Part shown: positions 16,882 to 26,400 of the stretch, piece after piece | How positions within the stretch are numbered: the stretch's first letter is position 1 | How the letters are laid out: the number at the start of each line of letters is the position of its first letter | NCBI RefSeq assembly: GCF_042434745.1 | Contig: NZ_JBHLSS010000003.1 | Length of the DNA: 64,000 bases | Strand: one strand, 5' to 3' | From: Azotobacter paspali | GTDB lineage: Bacteria; Pseudomonadota; Gammaproteobacteria; Pseudomonadales; Pseudomonadaceae | The notes under the pieces: generated by a model | Seen by the model: the letters and a program-made list of their open reading frames with translations, nothing else | Database searches by the model: none | Told to the model about the DNA's origin: nothing | Program-made: the position numbers and the translations under genes

Positions 16882-17688
16882 TCATGAGCGGGCGCCCAGC
16901 AGCAGGTCGCGGATCGCGCGACCGACGCCAGCCGCCGATTGCGGGTTCTGACCAGTGACCAGACGATCGTCCACGACCACCTGGGCGGTAAAGTCCGGCG
17001 CAGGTTGGTGGCGAGCCCCGCGCTGCTCCAGCGTGGTGGCCAGCAGGAACGGCACGGTCCGGTCGAGTTCGACCGCGCGTTCCTCGCTATCGGTGAAGGC
17101 GCTCACGTTGCGGCCGGCGACGAGATAGCGGCCGTCGCTCAAGGTCACGTTGATCAGCGCCGCCGGACCGTGGCAGACCGCGCCGACCACGCCACCGGCC
17201 TCGAACACCGCCCGGGCCACGCGAGCGACCGCAGAGCTGTCCGGGAAGTCCCACATCGCTCCATGGCCGCCAGCGAAGTAGACCGCCGCATACTTCGACG
17301 GCTCGACCTCATCCAGGCGCTGGGTGCCGCGCAGCGCCTCGCGAAAGCGCGGGTCGTTCCAATAGCGGGCATTGACCGCATCGTTGAGATCCAGGCCATC
17401 GACCGGCGGTTCGCCGCCCTGGATCGAGGCGAATTCCACCGCGAGTCCGGCTGCCTCCAATTCTGCGAGCGGATGTGTGACTTCGCCAAGGTAGAAGCCG
17501 GTCGGCTGGCCGGTATCGCCCTTGGTGCCGTGACTGGTGAGCACGAACAGGACGGGCTTGATGTCGGAACGGATGGCGGTGGCGTTCATGGCGGGGTCTT
17601 TTCCTGGCGACAGGGGGTTAGCGTAGGTGCGTATGGCACTGGCTGCGATCAGCATCAGGACCAAGGTCAGTACAAGCCGGGGGATCAT
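16882..17688 (-). CDS. DJ-1/PfpI-family protein (Hsp31/glyoxalase III-like)
   Basis: 268 residues from ATG 17686-17688 (MIPRLVLTLVLMLIAASAI), giving an apparent N-terminal membrane or secretion signal before the domain. Class-I glutamine-amidotransferase-fold motifs include YFAGGHGAMWDFPD and the nucleophile elbow GAVCHGPAALINV, with the catalytic Cys and following His. Such proteins act as glyoxalase III, protein deglycases or chaperones. A secretion signal on this fold is unusual but known. It is divergent from a LysR gene (133-bp gap), probably its regulator; it shares the local theme of electrophile or redox stress. Confidence 0.85.
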   Translation of the reverse strand: MIPRLVLTLVLMLIAASAIRTYANPLSPGKDPAMNATAIRSDIKPVLFVLTSHGTKGDTGQPTGFYLGEVTHPLAELEAAGLAVEFASIQGGEPPVDGLDLNDAVNARYWNDPRFREALRGTQRLDEVEPSKYAAVYFAGGHGAMWDFPDSSAVARVARAVFEAGGVVGAVCHGPAALINVTLSDGRYLVAGRNVSAFTDSEERAVELDRTVPFLLATTLEQRGARHQPAPDFTAQVVVDDRLVTGQNPQSAAGVGRAIRDLLLGARS

Positions 17689-17821
17689 TGAGCGGCTCCG
17701 GGAATTCAGTGGATACGGGCGTCTGGCGATGGCGCAGAACAGCACGCAGCCCGACTTTATTCCGACTAATTCGGGAGATAAACTGCCTGCAAAGCAATTC
17801 ATTTGTTCTTAGTGAGACAAG

Positions 17822-18718
17822 ATGAGCCGCCGATTCGACCACCTGGCTGATGTGGAAGCCTTGATCGCCGTTGTGGACCACGGCTCGCTCACCGCCGGCG
17901 CAGTAGCGCTGGCAACGACGCCTTCGGTCTTGAGCCGCGCCATCAGCCGCCTCGAAGGCCGGCTCGGCACGCAACTACTGCGGCGCACGACCCGTCGCAT
18001 CGGCCTGACCGATGCCGGGCGGCTGTACGTAGAGCAGGCCCGTGGCGCCTTCGCGCAGATCGACGACGCCGAACGCGCCATCCAGGGCCAAGGCGGCGTG
18101 CTGGCGGGACGGGTGCGCCTGAGCGTGCCGACCACCTACGGCCATTTCCGTCTGCCACCGCTGTTGCAGCGCTTCGCCGAGCGCCACCCGCAGGTGCGCG
18201 TCGAGCTGAATATCACCAACCGCAACGTCGACCTGGTGGCCGAGGGCTTCGACCTCGCCATCCGGCTGGGCGAGCTGCCCGACAGCGGCCTGGTCGCGCA
18301 CAAGCTGGAAGACGCCCAGCTGCGCCTGGTGGCGGCGCCGGCCTACATCGCCCGCGCCGGAGAGCCACGCACACTGGACGATCTGCACCGGCACGTCTGC
18401 CTGCCTTTCGTGATGCCGCGTACCGGCCGCTATGCGCCCTGGCTGTTCCGCGAGGACGGCCGGGACCTGGACTGGCTGCCAGAATCGACCATCGAGGTCT
18501 CCGACGACGTGCTGGGCGTGGTGTCGCTGGCAGAACACGGAATGGGCTTGTGTCAGAGCTACGATTTCATCGTCCGCGAACGGATCGAACGCGGCGGCCT
18601 GGTCGAACTGCTGCCGCACCTGGGCGGGCGTTCACGGCCCTTCTCGCTGGTCTATGCTCCGCACCGGCGCCTGTCGGCTCCAGCTCGCGCGTTGATCGAT
18701 CTGCTGAAGACCGCTTGA
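17822..18718 (+). CDS. LysR-type transcriptional regulator
   Basis: 298 residues. N-terminal HTH with ADVEALIAVVDHGSLTAGAVALATTPSVLSRAISRLEGRLG, TTRRIGLTDAG, and a full effector domain ending in ARALIDLLKTA. Similar in layout to AaeR/DsdC-like regulators that control adjacent divergent genes; here the DJ-1-type gene. All motifs intact and no frame break. Confidence 0.9.
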   Translation: MSRRFDHLADVEALIAVVDHGSLTAGAVALATTPSVLSRAISRLEGRLGTQLLRRTTRRIGLTDAGRLYVEQARGAFAQIDDAERAIQGQGGVLAGRVRLSVPTTYGHFRLPPLLQRFAERHPQVRVELNITNRNVDLVAEGFDLAIRLGELPDSGLVAHKLEDAQLRLVAAPAYIARAGEPRTLDDLHRHVCLPFVMPRTGRYAPWLFREDGRDLDWLPESTIEVSDDVLGVVSLAEHGMGLCQSYDFIVRERIERGGLVELLPHLGGRSRPFSLVYAPHRRLSAPARALIDLLKTA

Positions 18719-18761
18719 GGTTTGCTGCGTGCGAGGCCTGTCGCTTCTCGCGCTGCGCACC

Positions 18762-19147
18762 TCAGACGTTTCGGCCCAGGACGGGAGTCTTGGCCACGTC
18801 CTGCTCGACACTTTGCGCCAGCAAGGCCGCCGCATTCTCTGCGTCCGCTCGAATGGCAGCGCCTGCAGGCGCGAGCGTGTTTTCGACGACGATGCTTTGG
18901 ACTGCTTGATGCCCACCCACCGCAACCATGCCTCCAGATAAATCTTCTCCAGTCCCCAGGCATGGTCTGGCGTCTGTGATTCGGGGCCGTAGCCCAGGCC
19001 GCAGGCGTAAATGGCAACGGTACGGCGGCCGCTGAGCATGCCGTTCAAGCCGCGCTCGTCGAAGGTGAATACCAACCCCTTGTGGGAGATCGCGTCGATG
19101 AGGTGCTTCAACTTGTACGGAAGCCCCCAGTTCCACAGGTGGCTTCA
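18762..19147 (-). pseudogene. FMN-dependent azoreductase-like NAD(P)H oxidoreductase, 3' remnant
   Basis: Minus-strand sequence beginning at about 19147 reads LWNWGLPYKLKHLIDAISHKG, FTFDERGLNGMLSGRRTVAI and YLEAWLRWVGI, matching the middle of AzoR-type flavoproteins. A one-base shift near 18910 is then needed to continue QAVQSIVVENTLAPA to the end at 18762. The N-terminal half is missing, cut off where a LysR fragment begins. Non-functional. Confidence 0.65.
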
Positions 19148-19372
19148 CCCGAGCCGCCGAACGCCTGCACCTCTTGCAGTCGGCGATCAGCGCTCACATC
19201 CGACGGCTCGAAACCGAAGCCGGCCAGAGGTTGCTCCACCGCACCACGCGTTCGGTTTCCCTAACACCGACGGGCGCCAGGCTGGCAAGCTATGCCCGAA
19301 CCATCCTGGCGTTGCACGAGGACGCACGCCAGTCTCGGGACCGGCCGGCGGATCTCCGGCACGGTCTCGCTG
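19140..19372 (+). pseudogene. LysR regulator fragment truncated by an IS630 end
   Basis: Plus-strand translation gives FTRAAERLHLLQSAISAHIRRL, TTRSVSLTPTGARLASYARTIL and EDAR, i.e. the helix-turn-helix and linker of a LysR protein without its start and without the effector domain. It is joined to an azoreductase fragment on its left and to an IS630 end at 19373. In intact genomes a LysR gene beside a divergent azoreductase gene is common, so both fragments may come from one lost locus. Confidence 0.65.
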
Positions 19373-19488
19373 GAGCATTTTTACCTTATCCCGATTCATA
19401 TCCGGCTGCCTCGAAGTAGTGCCTGCAGTCCTGCGCCGAGAACTGCCCGATTGCCTCGCCAATGCTCTGCCACAGCTGCGGCACGGTC
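19373..19488 (-). mobile_element. IS630 terminal fragment, second copy
   Basis: 116 bp beginning GAGCATTTTTACC, closely similar to the left end of the element at 8766 (by eye about 93% identical) and encoding the intact transposase tail TVPQLWQSIGEAIGQFSAQDC to GYESG. The rest of that IS is missing; it is interrupted at 19489 by the terminal repeat of an IS3-type element. Confidence 0.85.
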
Positions 19489-19880
19489 TGAACCGCCCCG
19501 GGAATCTCGGAGGCTCGTTGGTGTGATTCATGCCGCCAGGGCTGACTCGTCGAGTTGTCGATAATACGCCGCTTCAGCTTCCGCCGGCGGGATGTTGCCG
19601 ATCGGTTCCAGCAGTGACGGTGGTTGTACCAGTCCACCCAGGTCAGCGTGGCCAGCTCCACGGCCTCGCGGTTCTTCCAGGACTGGCGATGAATCACTTC
19701 GGCCTTGTAGAGTCCGTCGATGGTCTCGAGCATGATATCGCGAACATCGTCACCGCTGTAGCCGTGGGGCTGGCCACCCAACCGATGGCTTCGCGGTCGC
19801 AGCAATCCAGGGCGAAGGTTATCCGCAAACGATCGCCATCGTCGCAGCGAAATTCGAAGCGAGATTCCCGGGGCGGTTCA
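19489..19880 (-). mobile_element. IS3-family element remnant with both terminal repeats
   Basis: 392 bp bounded by near-perfect 20-bp inverted repeats: TGAACCGCCCCGGGAATCTC at 19489 and its complement ending at 19880. Inside, minus-strand fragments of orfB are recognisable: FRCDDGDRLRITFALDCCDREAI, then in another frame LYKAEVIHRQSWKNREAVELAT and LTWVDWYNHR. A full IS3 element would be about 1.2-1.4 kb, so an internal deletion has removed most of it and left a MITE-like residue. Its right terminus abuts the ybtE-like gene and supplies that gene's stop codon. Confidence 0.8.
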
Positions 19881-21551
19881 CCTCAACTCGAACGGTAGCG
19901 TATCCGTTGCCATCGCCTCTTGCAGGTAGCCCAATGGTTTGGCTTGCGGGGAAGCCGAGGCGCGCTGGGTGGCGATTGCAACCAGGCGCCGCTTGTCGAT
20001 TTTCTTGGCAGCGGTCAATGGCCATTCGGAGATGGTCTCGATCTGGTCTGGCACCTTGTAGTCGCTCAAACCGCCTTCGCGCAGTGCTATCTTGATGCGC
20101 GGTGGGTCGATTGTCTGACCGCTTTTCGGCTTGATGAAAACGCAGATCCGCTCGCCAAGCAGTTCGTCGGGAATCCCAACCGCCGTGGCGGCATGGACAC
20201 CATGCAGCAAACTGATCGCCTCTTCGACCTCGGCCGCAGAGATCTTTTCGCCGCATCGGTTGATCTGTTCCTTAATACGGCCTTCCACGATCAGATTGCC
20301 ATTCGCGTCACGACGTACCAGGTCGCCGGACCGGTAAAAGCCATCCTCGGTGAAACTGGATGCGTTTTGCGCCGATGCTTGGAAGTAGCCGCGAATTGTG
20401 TAGGGCCCTCGGGTCAGCAATTGTCCGACTTGCCCTTTAGGCACGTCTTGGTCGTCCTCATCGACGATTCGAACCTCGTCTTCGGGAGACAGCGGGCAGC
20501 CCTGGGTATGGATGATCGTTTCCAACGGGTCGTCCAGGCGCGTGTAGCACAGCAGGCCCTCGGCCATGCCAAAGACCTGCTGTAGCTGGCACCCCATGAC
20601 ATCGACCAGTTGCCGGGCCAAACCCGTTTCCAGCCGTGCCCCTCCTACCTGTATCAGCTTGAGGCTGGATAGATCACTGTCCTCCCATTCGCGGCCTTCC
20701 ACCCACAGCTTGGCCAGCGGCGGCACCAACGCCACATGCGTCACCCTGTGTTGCTCGATCAGGGGCATAGCCTCATCACAGCTGACAGAGATCGATGTCA
20801 CTACCGTGCCGCCACATTGGAAGGTTCCGAGCACACCAGGAGAAGCGAGCGTGAAATTGTGGCCGGCAGGAAGTACCGCCAGAAATACCATGTCTCGCTC
20901 GAATCCGCACAGCTTGGCGGAAGCGGTAAAGTTGTAGAAATAGTCCCCATGGGTGCGGGGAATCAGCTTTGGCGTACCCGTCGTGCCACCTGAAAGCAGC
21001 AGTACGGCGGTATCGCGCTCATCCTGCTCGGGCCACGGGCACGTGGGACCTTGGAGCGCTTCCAGAAGCTGGACGTCGCGTGTTTCACACTTCGCGTCTC
21101 CATCCATCACGACCAGCCGCAAACTCTCATGCTTGGACTGCATTCGTTGCGCCAACGCAAGATAGTCATATTTGCCAACGTCATCGGGGATAAAGTAGGC
21201 CGTCGGCTGCGCAATGGCCATCAAGGCGTCGATGTCCTGTTCCCGCTGGTTGGGCATCGCCATGATAGGGATGGCTCCCACGCGCAGCAGCGCGAAGAAT
21301 GAATAGAAGAAGCCAAACGTGTTGGGCATATGCACCATTGCATGATCACCAGCACGCAGACCTGCCATGTACAGGCCACCAGCGAGACGTTCGACACGTT
21401 CTTGCAATTGTGCGTAGGTCAGGCATTCACCGCTTTCATTGACCAGAGCGATGCGTTCACCATAGGTTTGAGCCCATTGCGACAGACAGCGCCCCAGAAG
21501 TAGAGATTTGTTGTACTGGTTCAGGCGCGAAACGGACATGTCGGCAGTCAT
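19878..21551 (-). CDS. ybtE: Salicylate-AMP ligase, YbtE/Irp5-like
   Basis: 557 residues, adenylate-forming enzyme that activates salicylate and loads it on the aryl-carrier domain of HMWP2. Visible motifs: phosphate-binding LLSGGTTGTPKLIPRTHGDY (about residue 190), VFGMAEGLLCYTRLDD, YRSGDLVRRDANGNLIVEGR with the hinge, and LTAAKKIDKRRL with the catalytic Lys. It starts 12 bp after the thioesterase gene, with GGAG before the ATG. YbtE proteins are typically about 525 residues; the extra C-terminal tail ends LPFELR and its TGA stop consists of the first three bases of an IS3 terminal repeat, so the natural 3' end was lost. The catalytic domain itself looks intact. Confidence 0.92.
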   Translation of the reverse strand: MTADMSVSRLNQYNKSLLLGRCLSQWAQTYGERIALVNESGECLTYAQLQERVERLAGGLYMAGLRAGDHAMVHMPNTFGFFYSFFALLRVGAIPIMAMPNQREQDIDALMAIAQPTAYFIPDDVGKYDYLALAQRMQSKHESLRLVVMDGDAKCETRDVQLLEALQGPTCPWPEQDERDTAVLLLSGGTTGTPKLIPRTHGDYFYNFTASAKLCGFERDMVFLAVLPAGHNFTLASPGVLGTFQCGGTVVTSISVSCDEAMPLIEQHRVTHVALVPPLAKLWVEGREWEDSDLSSLKLIQVGGARLETGLARQLVDVMGCQLQQVFGMAEGLLCYTRLDDPLETIIHTQGCPLSPEDEVRIVDEDDQDVPKGQVGQLLTRGPYTIRGYFQASAQNASSFTEDGFYRSGDLVRRDANGNLIVEGRIKEQINRCGEKISAAEVEEAISLLHGVHAATAVGIPDELLGERICVFIKPKSGQTIDPPRIKIALREGGLSDYKVPDQIETISEWPLTAAKKIDKRRLVAIATQRASASPQAKPLGYLQEAMATDTLPFELR

Positions 21552-21563
21552 AACAACACTCCT

Positions 21564-22346
21564 TTAGTAAGCGCACATCGGCATGCGTGCGAAACCCAGT
21601 TCAAACCAGCGTCTGATGTGCTCCAGAAAGGCCCTCGGACGCCGGGTAGCATAAAAATGGTCGCCGGAAATGGCTGCCGGCCCCTGCGTCTCGCATAACC
21701 AGGCTTTCCAGGCTTCGACCTCCGAGCGCCAGGCTTCCTGATCTGCGCTCCCATAGATCAGCAAAGTCGGCGTTCGAATTAGGCGGGCCGACGCTACTTC
21801 CTGGGGCAGCCCATAACTTTCGGTTGCCTTGAAATCTGCTCGCAGCATCGGCATGAATACAGGCCACAAGCCCGGCTCGTTCAACAGCTCTTCGGCGCTA
21901 CCGCCAATGGCAACCAATTGCTCAAGGAATGCACCATCCTCACGGTGGCTGATGAGCCGGCGGCCTCGGAGATGCGGCGCATGGCAGCCGGAGAGAACCA
22001 AGCCGAGCGGGGCGGAGCCTTGCTGCTCAAGTCGGACGCAAATCTCGTAAGCCACCTGTGCGCCCATACTGTGACCGGCAACAACGAGCTGTTGGTGGGC
22101 GATCTTGTGCACGTCGATCGCCATCAGAACCTGATCGGCGAGTTCGTCGATACTCGCCGCGCAGGCTTCGTTCATCCGTTGATCGCGCCCCGGATAGACC
22201 GCCAGCCAGATCCGCCAGCCGGAGGGTTGCAAATCCCGCCAACTGCGGAACGCGCTCGCACTCCCGCCCGCAAAGGGGCACATCACCAGGTGGATATCGC
22301 CTGCGCGGGGTTCGCTCGGGCCGCACAATGGCAACAGGCTATTCAT
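21564..22346 (-). CDS. ybtT: Type II (editing) thioesterase, YbtT/Irp4-like
   Basis: 260 residues from ATG 22344-22346 (MNSLLPLCGPSEPRAGDI), overlapping the end of ybtU by 8 bp; an upstream in-frame extension lies inside ybtU. Alpha/beta-hydrolase thioesterase features: LVMCPFAGGSASAFRSW near the start, the nucleophile elbow VVAGHSMGAQVAYEI (catalytic Ser about 95), and near the end SGDHFYATRRPRAF with the catalytic His. Such proteins clear misprimed acyl groups from the carrier domains of the HMWP1/HMWP2 line. Confidence 0.93.
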   Translation of the reverse strand: MNSLLPLCGPSEPRAGDIHLVMCPFAGGSASAFRSWRDLQPSGWRIWLAVYPGRDQRMNEACAASIDELADQVLMAIDVHKIAHQQLVVAGHSMGAQVAYEICVRLEQQGSAPLGLVLSGCHAPHLRGRRLISHREDGAFLEQLVAIGGSAEELLNEPGLWPVFMPMLRADFKATESYGLPQEVASARLIRTPTLLIYGSADQEAWRSEVEAWKAWLCETQGPAAISGDHFYATRRPRAFLEHIRRWFELGFARMPMCAY

Positions 22347-23472
22347 CCGTGCCTCCCGCGTTCGCATGGCGTGTCGTCGGTTCGCTCCAGGTGACCGGCC
22401 TCGGAGGTGAAAGACGTTTCTCAATCACAGGCGGCACAACGCGCAGGACATCGAGCCACAGGCGAGCCAGAGCCAACTGGTGTGCCGGATTAAACCCAGC
22501 CGGAGCACTCCCGCCATCCAGCACACGACAAAGGGTGTGCAGAACGTGTGCAATGCCTGCGGCGCCATCGACTTCAAAAGCATCTCGCCAAGTCTCGGGC
22601 GCATCGCGCAAGACCTCGCATGTTGGCCGCGCGTAGGCGTCTTCAGCTTGGGCATAGCGATACATCGTGCGATCGCGGCTGTCGTGCTGTGTGTCGTGGA
22701 AATGGCCTGTCCACAGCACCGGCCCATAGCTGGCTTCCAGTGTGAGATAGCCGGCCGGCCAGAGTAGGCTAGCCTGGTGCATCACCAGGCTGTGCATATC
22801 GGGATCGGACGGGTCCAGATAGGCTTGCAAGCGCAATACTGCCCGGCATCCGCCCGGTAAAGCTAGGCTCACTGGCACAAGATGCGCGTCGGCCCCCTCC
22901 AGTGCCTGAACCTGTACCTCGCTGCCCTCAGGCACACCGCATGCTTGCAGCAGCAAGTCCAGCGTGGAATACAATAATTGGCGACTGGTGGTCAGATGCG
23001 CCGCGCATGGCGTCTCACCTCCAAGAACCTGCCTGACCTGGGCCGCCCGGTCTATCCAGCAACGGCCTGCCGGCACATGCGGATAGAAGCTATTGACCCA
23101 GTACTGTAAACCGCGCTGTTCAGCGAGCTTCTGGAGCCGAGCAACGTCATCCGGATGCAAGGGGTGCTCCTGCACCACATGGATGCCCCGGTTTAGTAGC
23201 TCGGCCGCCAGTTGGCTGCCTTCGCCCTCGGCTACCGTCGATCGAACCACCACGCAGGCGATGTCGATGTCATCGGGAGTCTCCCCAAGGCTCGTATAGA
23301 GCGGAATGCCAAAGTTATGCGCCAGTTGCTGAGCTCTTCGGCTACCGCGGGCTAGCAGCCCGGCCAACTGAAGGCCGGACTGGGACTGCAGGAAGGTATT
23401 GAGATACACCTCGCCGAACTTCGCGCCGACGACCAGTACGCGTCGATTCTTCCTGAGAGTAGATTGGATCAT
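22339..23472 (-). CDS. ybtU: Thiazolinyl imide reductase, YbtU/Irp3-like
   Basis: 377 residues from ATG 23470-23472 (MIQSTLRKNRRVLVVGAKFGEVYLN); the start overlaps the irp1 stop as ATGA. The N-terminal Rossmann segment VLVVGAKFGEVYLN and QEHPLHPDDVARLQ, plus the GFO/IDH-type C-terminal domain, are typical of YbtU/Irp3 and PchG. It reduces the second thiazoline ring of the enzyme-bound intermediate with NADPH. Translational coupling to irp1 and ybtT supports joint expression. Confidence 0.93.
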   Translation of the reverse strand: MIQSTLRKNRRVLVVGAKFGEVYLNTFLQSQSGLQLAGLLARGSRRAQQLAHNFGIPLYTSLGETPDDIDIACVVVRSTVAEGEGSQLAAELLNRGIHVVQEHPLHPDDVARLQKLAEQRGLQYWVNSFYPHVPAGRCWIDRAAQVRQVLGGETPCAAHLTTSRQLLYSTLDLLLQACGVPEGSEVQVQALEGADAHLVPVSLALPGGCRAVLRLQAYLDPSDPDMHSLVMHQASLLWPAGYLTLEASYGPVLWTGHFHDTQHDSRDRTMYRYAQAEDAYARPTCEVLRDAPETWRDAFEVDGAAGIAHVLHTLCRVLDGGSAPAGFNPAHQLALARLWLDVLRVVPPVIEKRLSPPRPVTWSEPTTRHANAGGTDE

Positions 23473-26400
23473 TGCGCACTCTCCAAGCTGTTCGGCGACG
23501 AAAGCCACTGCTGAACCTGGCCCGCCAGCACAACGGCAACGCTCGCATCCTCCATGAGTTGCCAGTGAGTAGCTGTTAAGGTCAGGGTTTGCGCGTGTGC
23601 CTTCCAATCAGCCCATTCGCGTACCGCCGGTGTCCAGTGATCAGGATGACGGTCTGCCTCGATCCACAAGATGGGAACCGGGATGGATCGCCCGATGCGA
23701 TGCTTCGCCAGCAGGTTCAGCATGTGGTAAATGCGCGTCAGCCACTGACGCGCGATATCCGTAGGCATCGCTTCATCAATGACGCCCGCCTGGACTGAAC
23801 CGAGGACGAACGCTTCGATACGAGCCGATTCGTCTAGGACGTCCCAATTGTCTGGCAAAACGATCTCGTGTTCGCCGGCTAGCATCACCATCAGTGCGGA
23901 CAGATCCGCAACCGCAAAGTCGGCCCCGTATACGGGGTCTATCAACACCAGGCGAACGGCTTTTCTAAGGCCATGCAGCATGCGCGCAACCTCGGTGGCA
24001 ACGGCGGCCCCGTAGGACCAGCCCACCAACGTGTACGGCTCATTGCCAAGTTGTGCCTTCATCGCGTGCAGATAGCCGGAGGCCAAGGCCTGCAGGCTGT
24101 CGACGTCGATCTGCTCCGGGGCTTGCAATCCCCAAACCTGAGCATCTAGCGCCTCAGCAAACGTCAAGTACGAAGCCACGCCGCCGTCCGAGGCATGGAA
24201 TACGAACACGCGCTCGTTCGTATGCCCCCGGGTCAGCGGTACGAGAACATTTTTCATATCCGTATTCTTGATTCCTTCGAGCGTGGCGCAGAACGCCGCC
24301 AAGGTGCGATGGGCAAACAGCGCTTGCAGGCTGGCGCCTACAACGCCCACGCGGTTGAGCTGGGCAATGACCCGCGTGGCGATCAAGCTGTCGCCACCGT
24401 TATGGAAGAAGTCGCTGCCAAGATTCACCGGCCTGCCAAGGAAGGCCTGCCATACCTGTGCAACGCTATTCATCAGCTCATCGCCAGGCGCTTCGCCGGC
24501 GTTGGGCGACACTGCTGCGTCGTCTGCGGAAGGCTGCGCCGTTGCCTTGAGTTCGGCTGCGGCAAAGCTCCCTGAGTGAGGAGAGGTATCGGTGATGAAG
24601 ATGCGCTGCGGCTCGCTTTGCCGAGCCTTGACGTTTGGCAGCGCCTCGCCAAAATGTCGCATCAGCGCCTGTTTCACCACCTCGCAATCAACGTGAGCAG
24701 CGCGAACCAGCCGCGCTACGATCACATGCTGATGTATGGGGGAGTCTTCCAATTCCGGCCAGGCCAGTTCGAGCGAGAAGCCGGCGTCTCGCAGCGCCTC
24801 GCGCCACTGGGCTAGATTCAGCATGGCTCGATCGTCGATGATCCGGTGATCCTGGTAATTACCCAGCCCTTCAATGAAGCCCACGCTGGCCATCTGCAAC
24901 AGGCTGTCCCGGTGGGTGGCCTCGATCAGCACCAGGAAGGCACCTGGCTTCATCAGACTGCCGATACGGCGTAGCGACCGTACGACGTGGCTGGCGTCGT
25001 GCATGACCTGGCCGGCAACCATAAGGTCATAGCCTTCGGCCGGGTGCACCGCATAATCGACCGGCTGGTTGATGTCGAAGATGCCGTATGTGAGGTCGTC
25101 GCGTCCGGCGAAACGCTTGCGCGCTTCATCTAGGAAGAACGTCGAGACATCGGTGAAGTGATAGCCTTTCAGGCGGCCGCCAAGCGCTTCCAGCACGGCG
25201 CTAGTGGTTGCTCCGGTTCCGGCGCCAACCTCCATGGCGCGCAGACGGCATCCCGACCAGGCCGACTGCCCCAGCGCCCGCACGATACGCTTCACGTTCC
25301 GGATCACGCATTGCGCGGCCGGGTTCTCCGCGTAAAAAGCGCGCGTGATTGCGTAGTCATCGACAAAGAACAGTTCCAGGGCCGAGCAAGTGCCCTGCAG
25401 CAATTGCGCATGCCGTTTCATATTGCGGTCGAGATAGTGAGTCAGTGTGTCGCCCCAGGTGCTGGGTGGCGTGACCGGTGGGGCCGGCATGTCGTTCAAC
25501 GGCCGCAGGCATACGAAATTCCGGCCGTCCTGGCTCAACCATCCCGCACTCGTCAGTGCACGAAGCCATTGGCGCACGATGCGCTCGAACTGCGGCAACA
25601 CTTTCAGGCGCTGGTAGATGGCGTCCAGCTCCATCGCCTGCTGCTCCTGCATGAATAGGCCATGGCTTGCCAGGGTTCTGGCAATGCCATGCAGAGCACG
25701 GGTTTCCAACGCAAGCCACACTGCGTCGAAAAGGTTCTGTTCGGCCTGTTCCAGGCCCGCCAATCCCGGCAGTCCCGCCAGGCCAGAATCAATGAAACTG
25801 GCCGGTTCGTAACTGCGAGGCTCCGCCACTACCTTCACCAGCAGGTCGCTGGAAACGCCATCATGTTGAGCATCGGCCAGCAAGACGCCATTCTGCCGGA
25901 ATGCCACCGCCTCGATTTCTCGCAGGTCGACCTTGCAGTCGGTACCGAACCACTCGTAGTGCTCGAAACGTAGGGGCTCAGGTTGCCCCTCGGGCAGTTT
26001 CCACAATCCCGGCTGCTGCATCTGCTCAGGGTTACTCGCCACAGCTTTCAGCACGTCATGAAAATCCCTGAACATGGCTTTTGCTGCGCCTTCGGCTAGT
26101 ACCTCGTCCATGCAATACCAACTGAACACCAGCTCACCGTCGATCTCCATCACCTGGTGATCCAGCCAGACCTGTGGGGTTTGCGTGAATACATGCACGG
26201 GGTCACCCAGCAAGCTGGTCATCGCCTGATCGATTGCCAATCCGTCCAGCGTCATGCCCAACATACTGGTGAACACCACGGGCATCAGAGGTTGATTCGA
26301 TTGCCCGCGGATGCGGCCTACCTCCCGCAGCAACTCGACACCGTTCACTTGGCTGTGTGCCAGGTGCTGGCGCAAGCGCTGCTGGGTTTGCTCAATGGAG

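Noticed and set aside
19174..19419. Intact small LysR-like regulator
   Set aside because: It has only part of the helix-turn-helix, no effector domain, and runs into the IS630 end; a fragment, not a gene.
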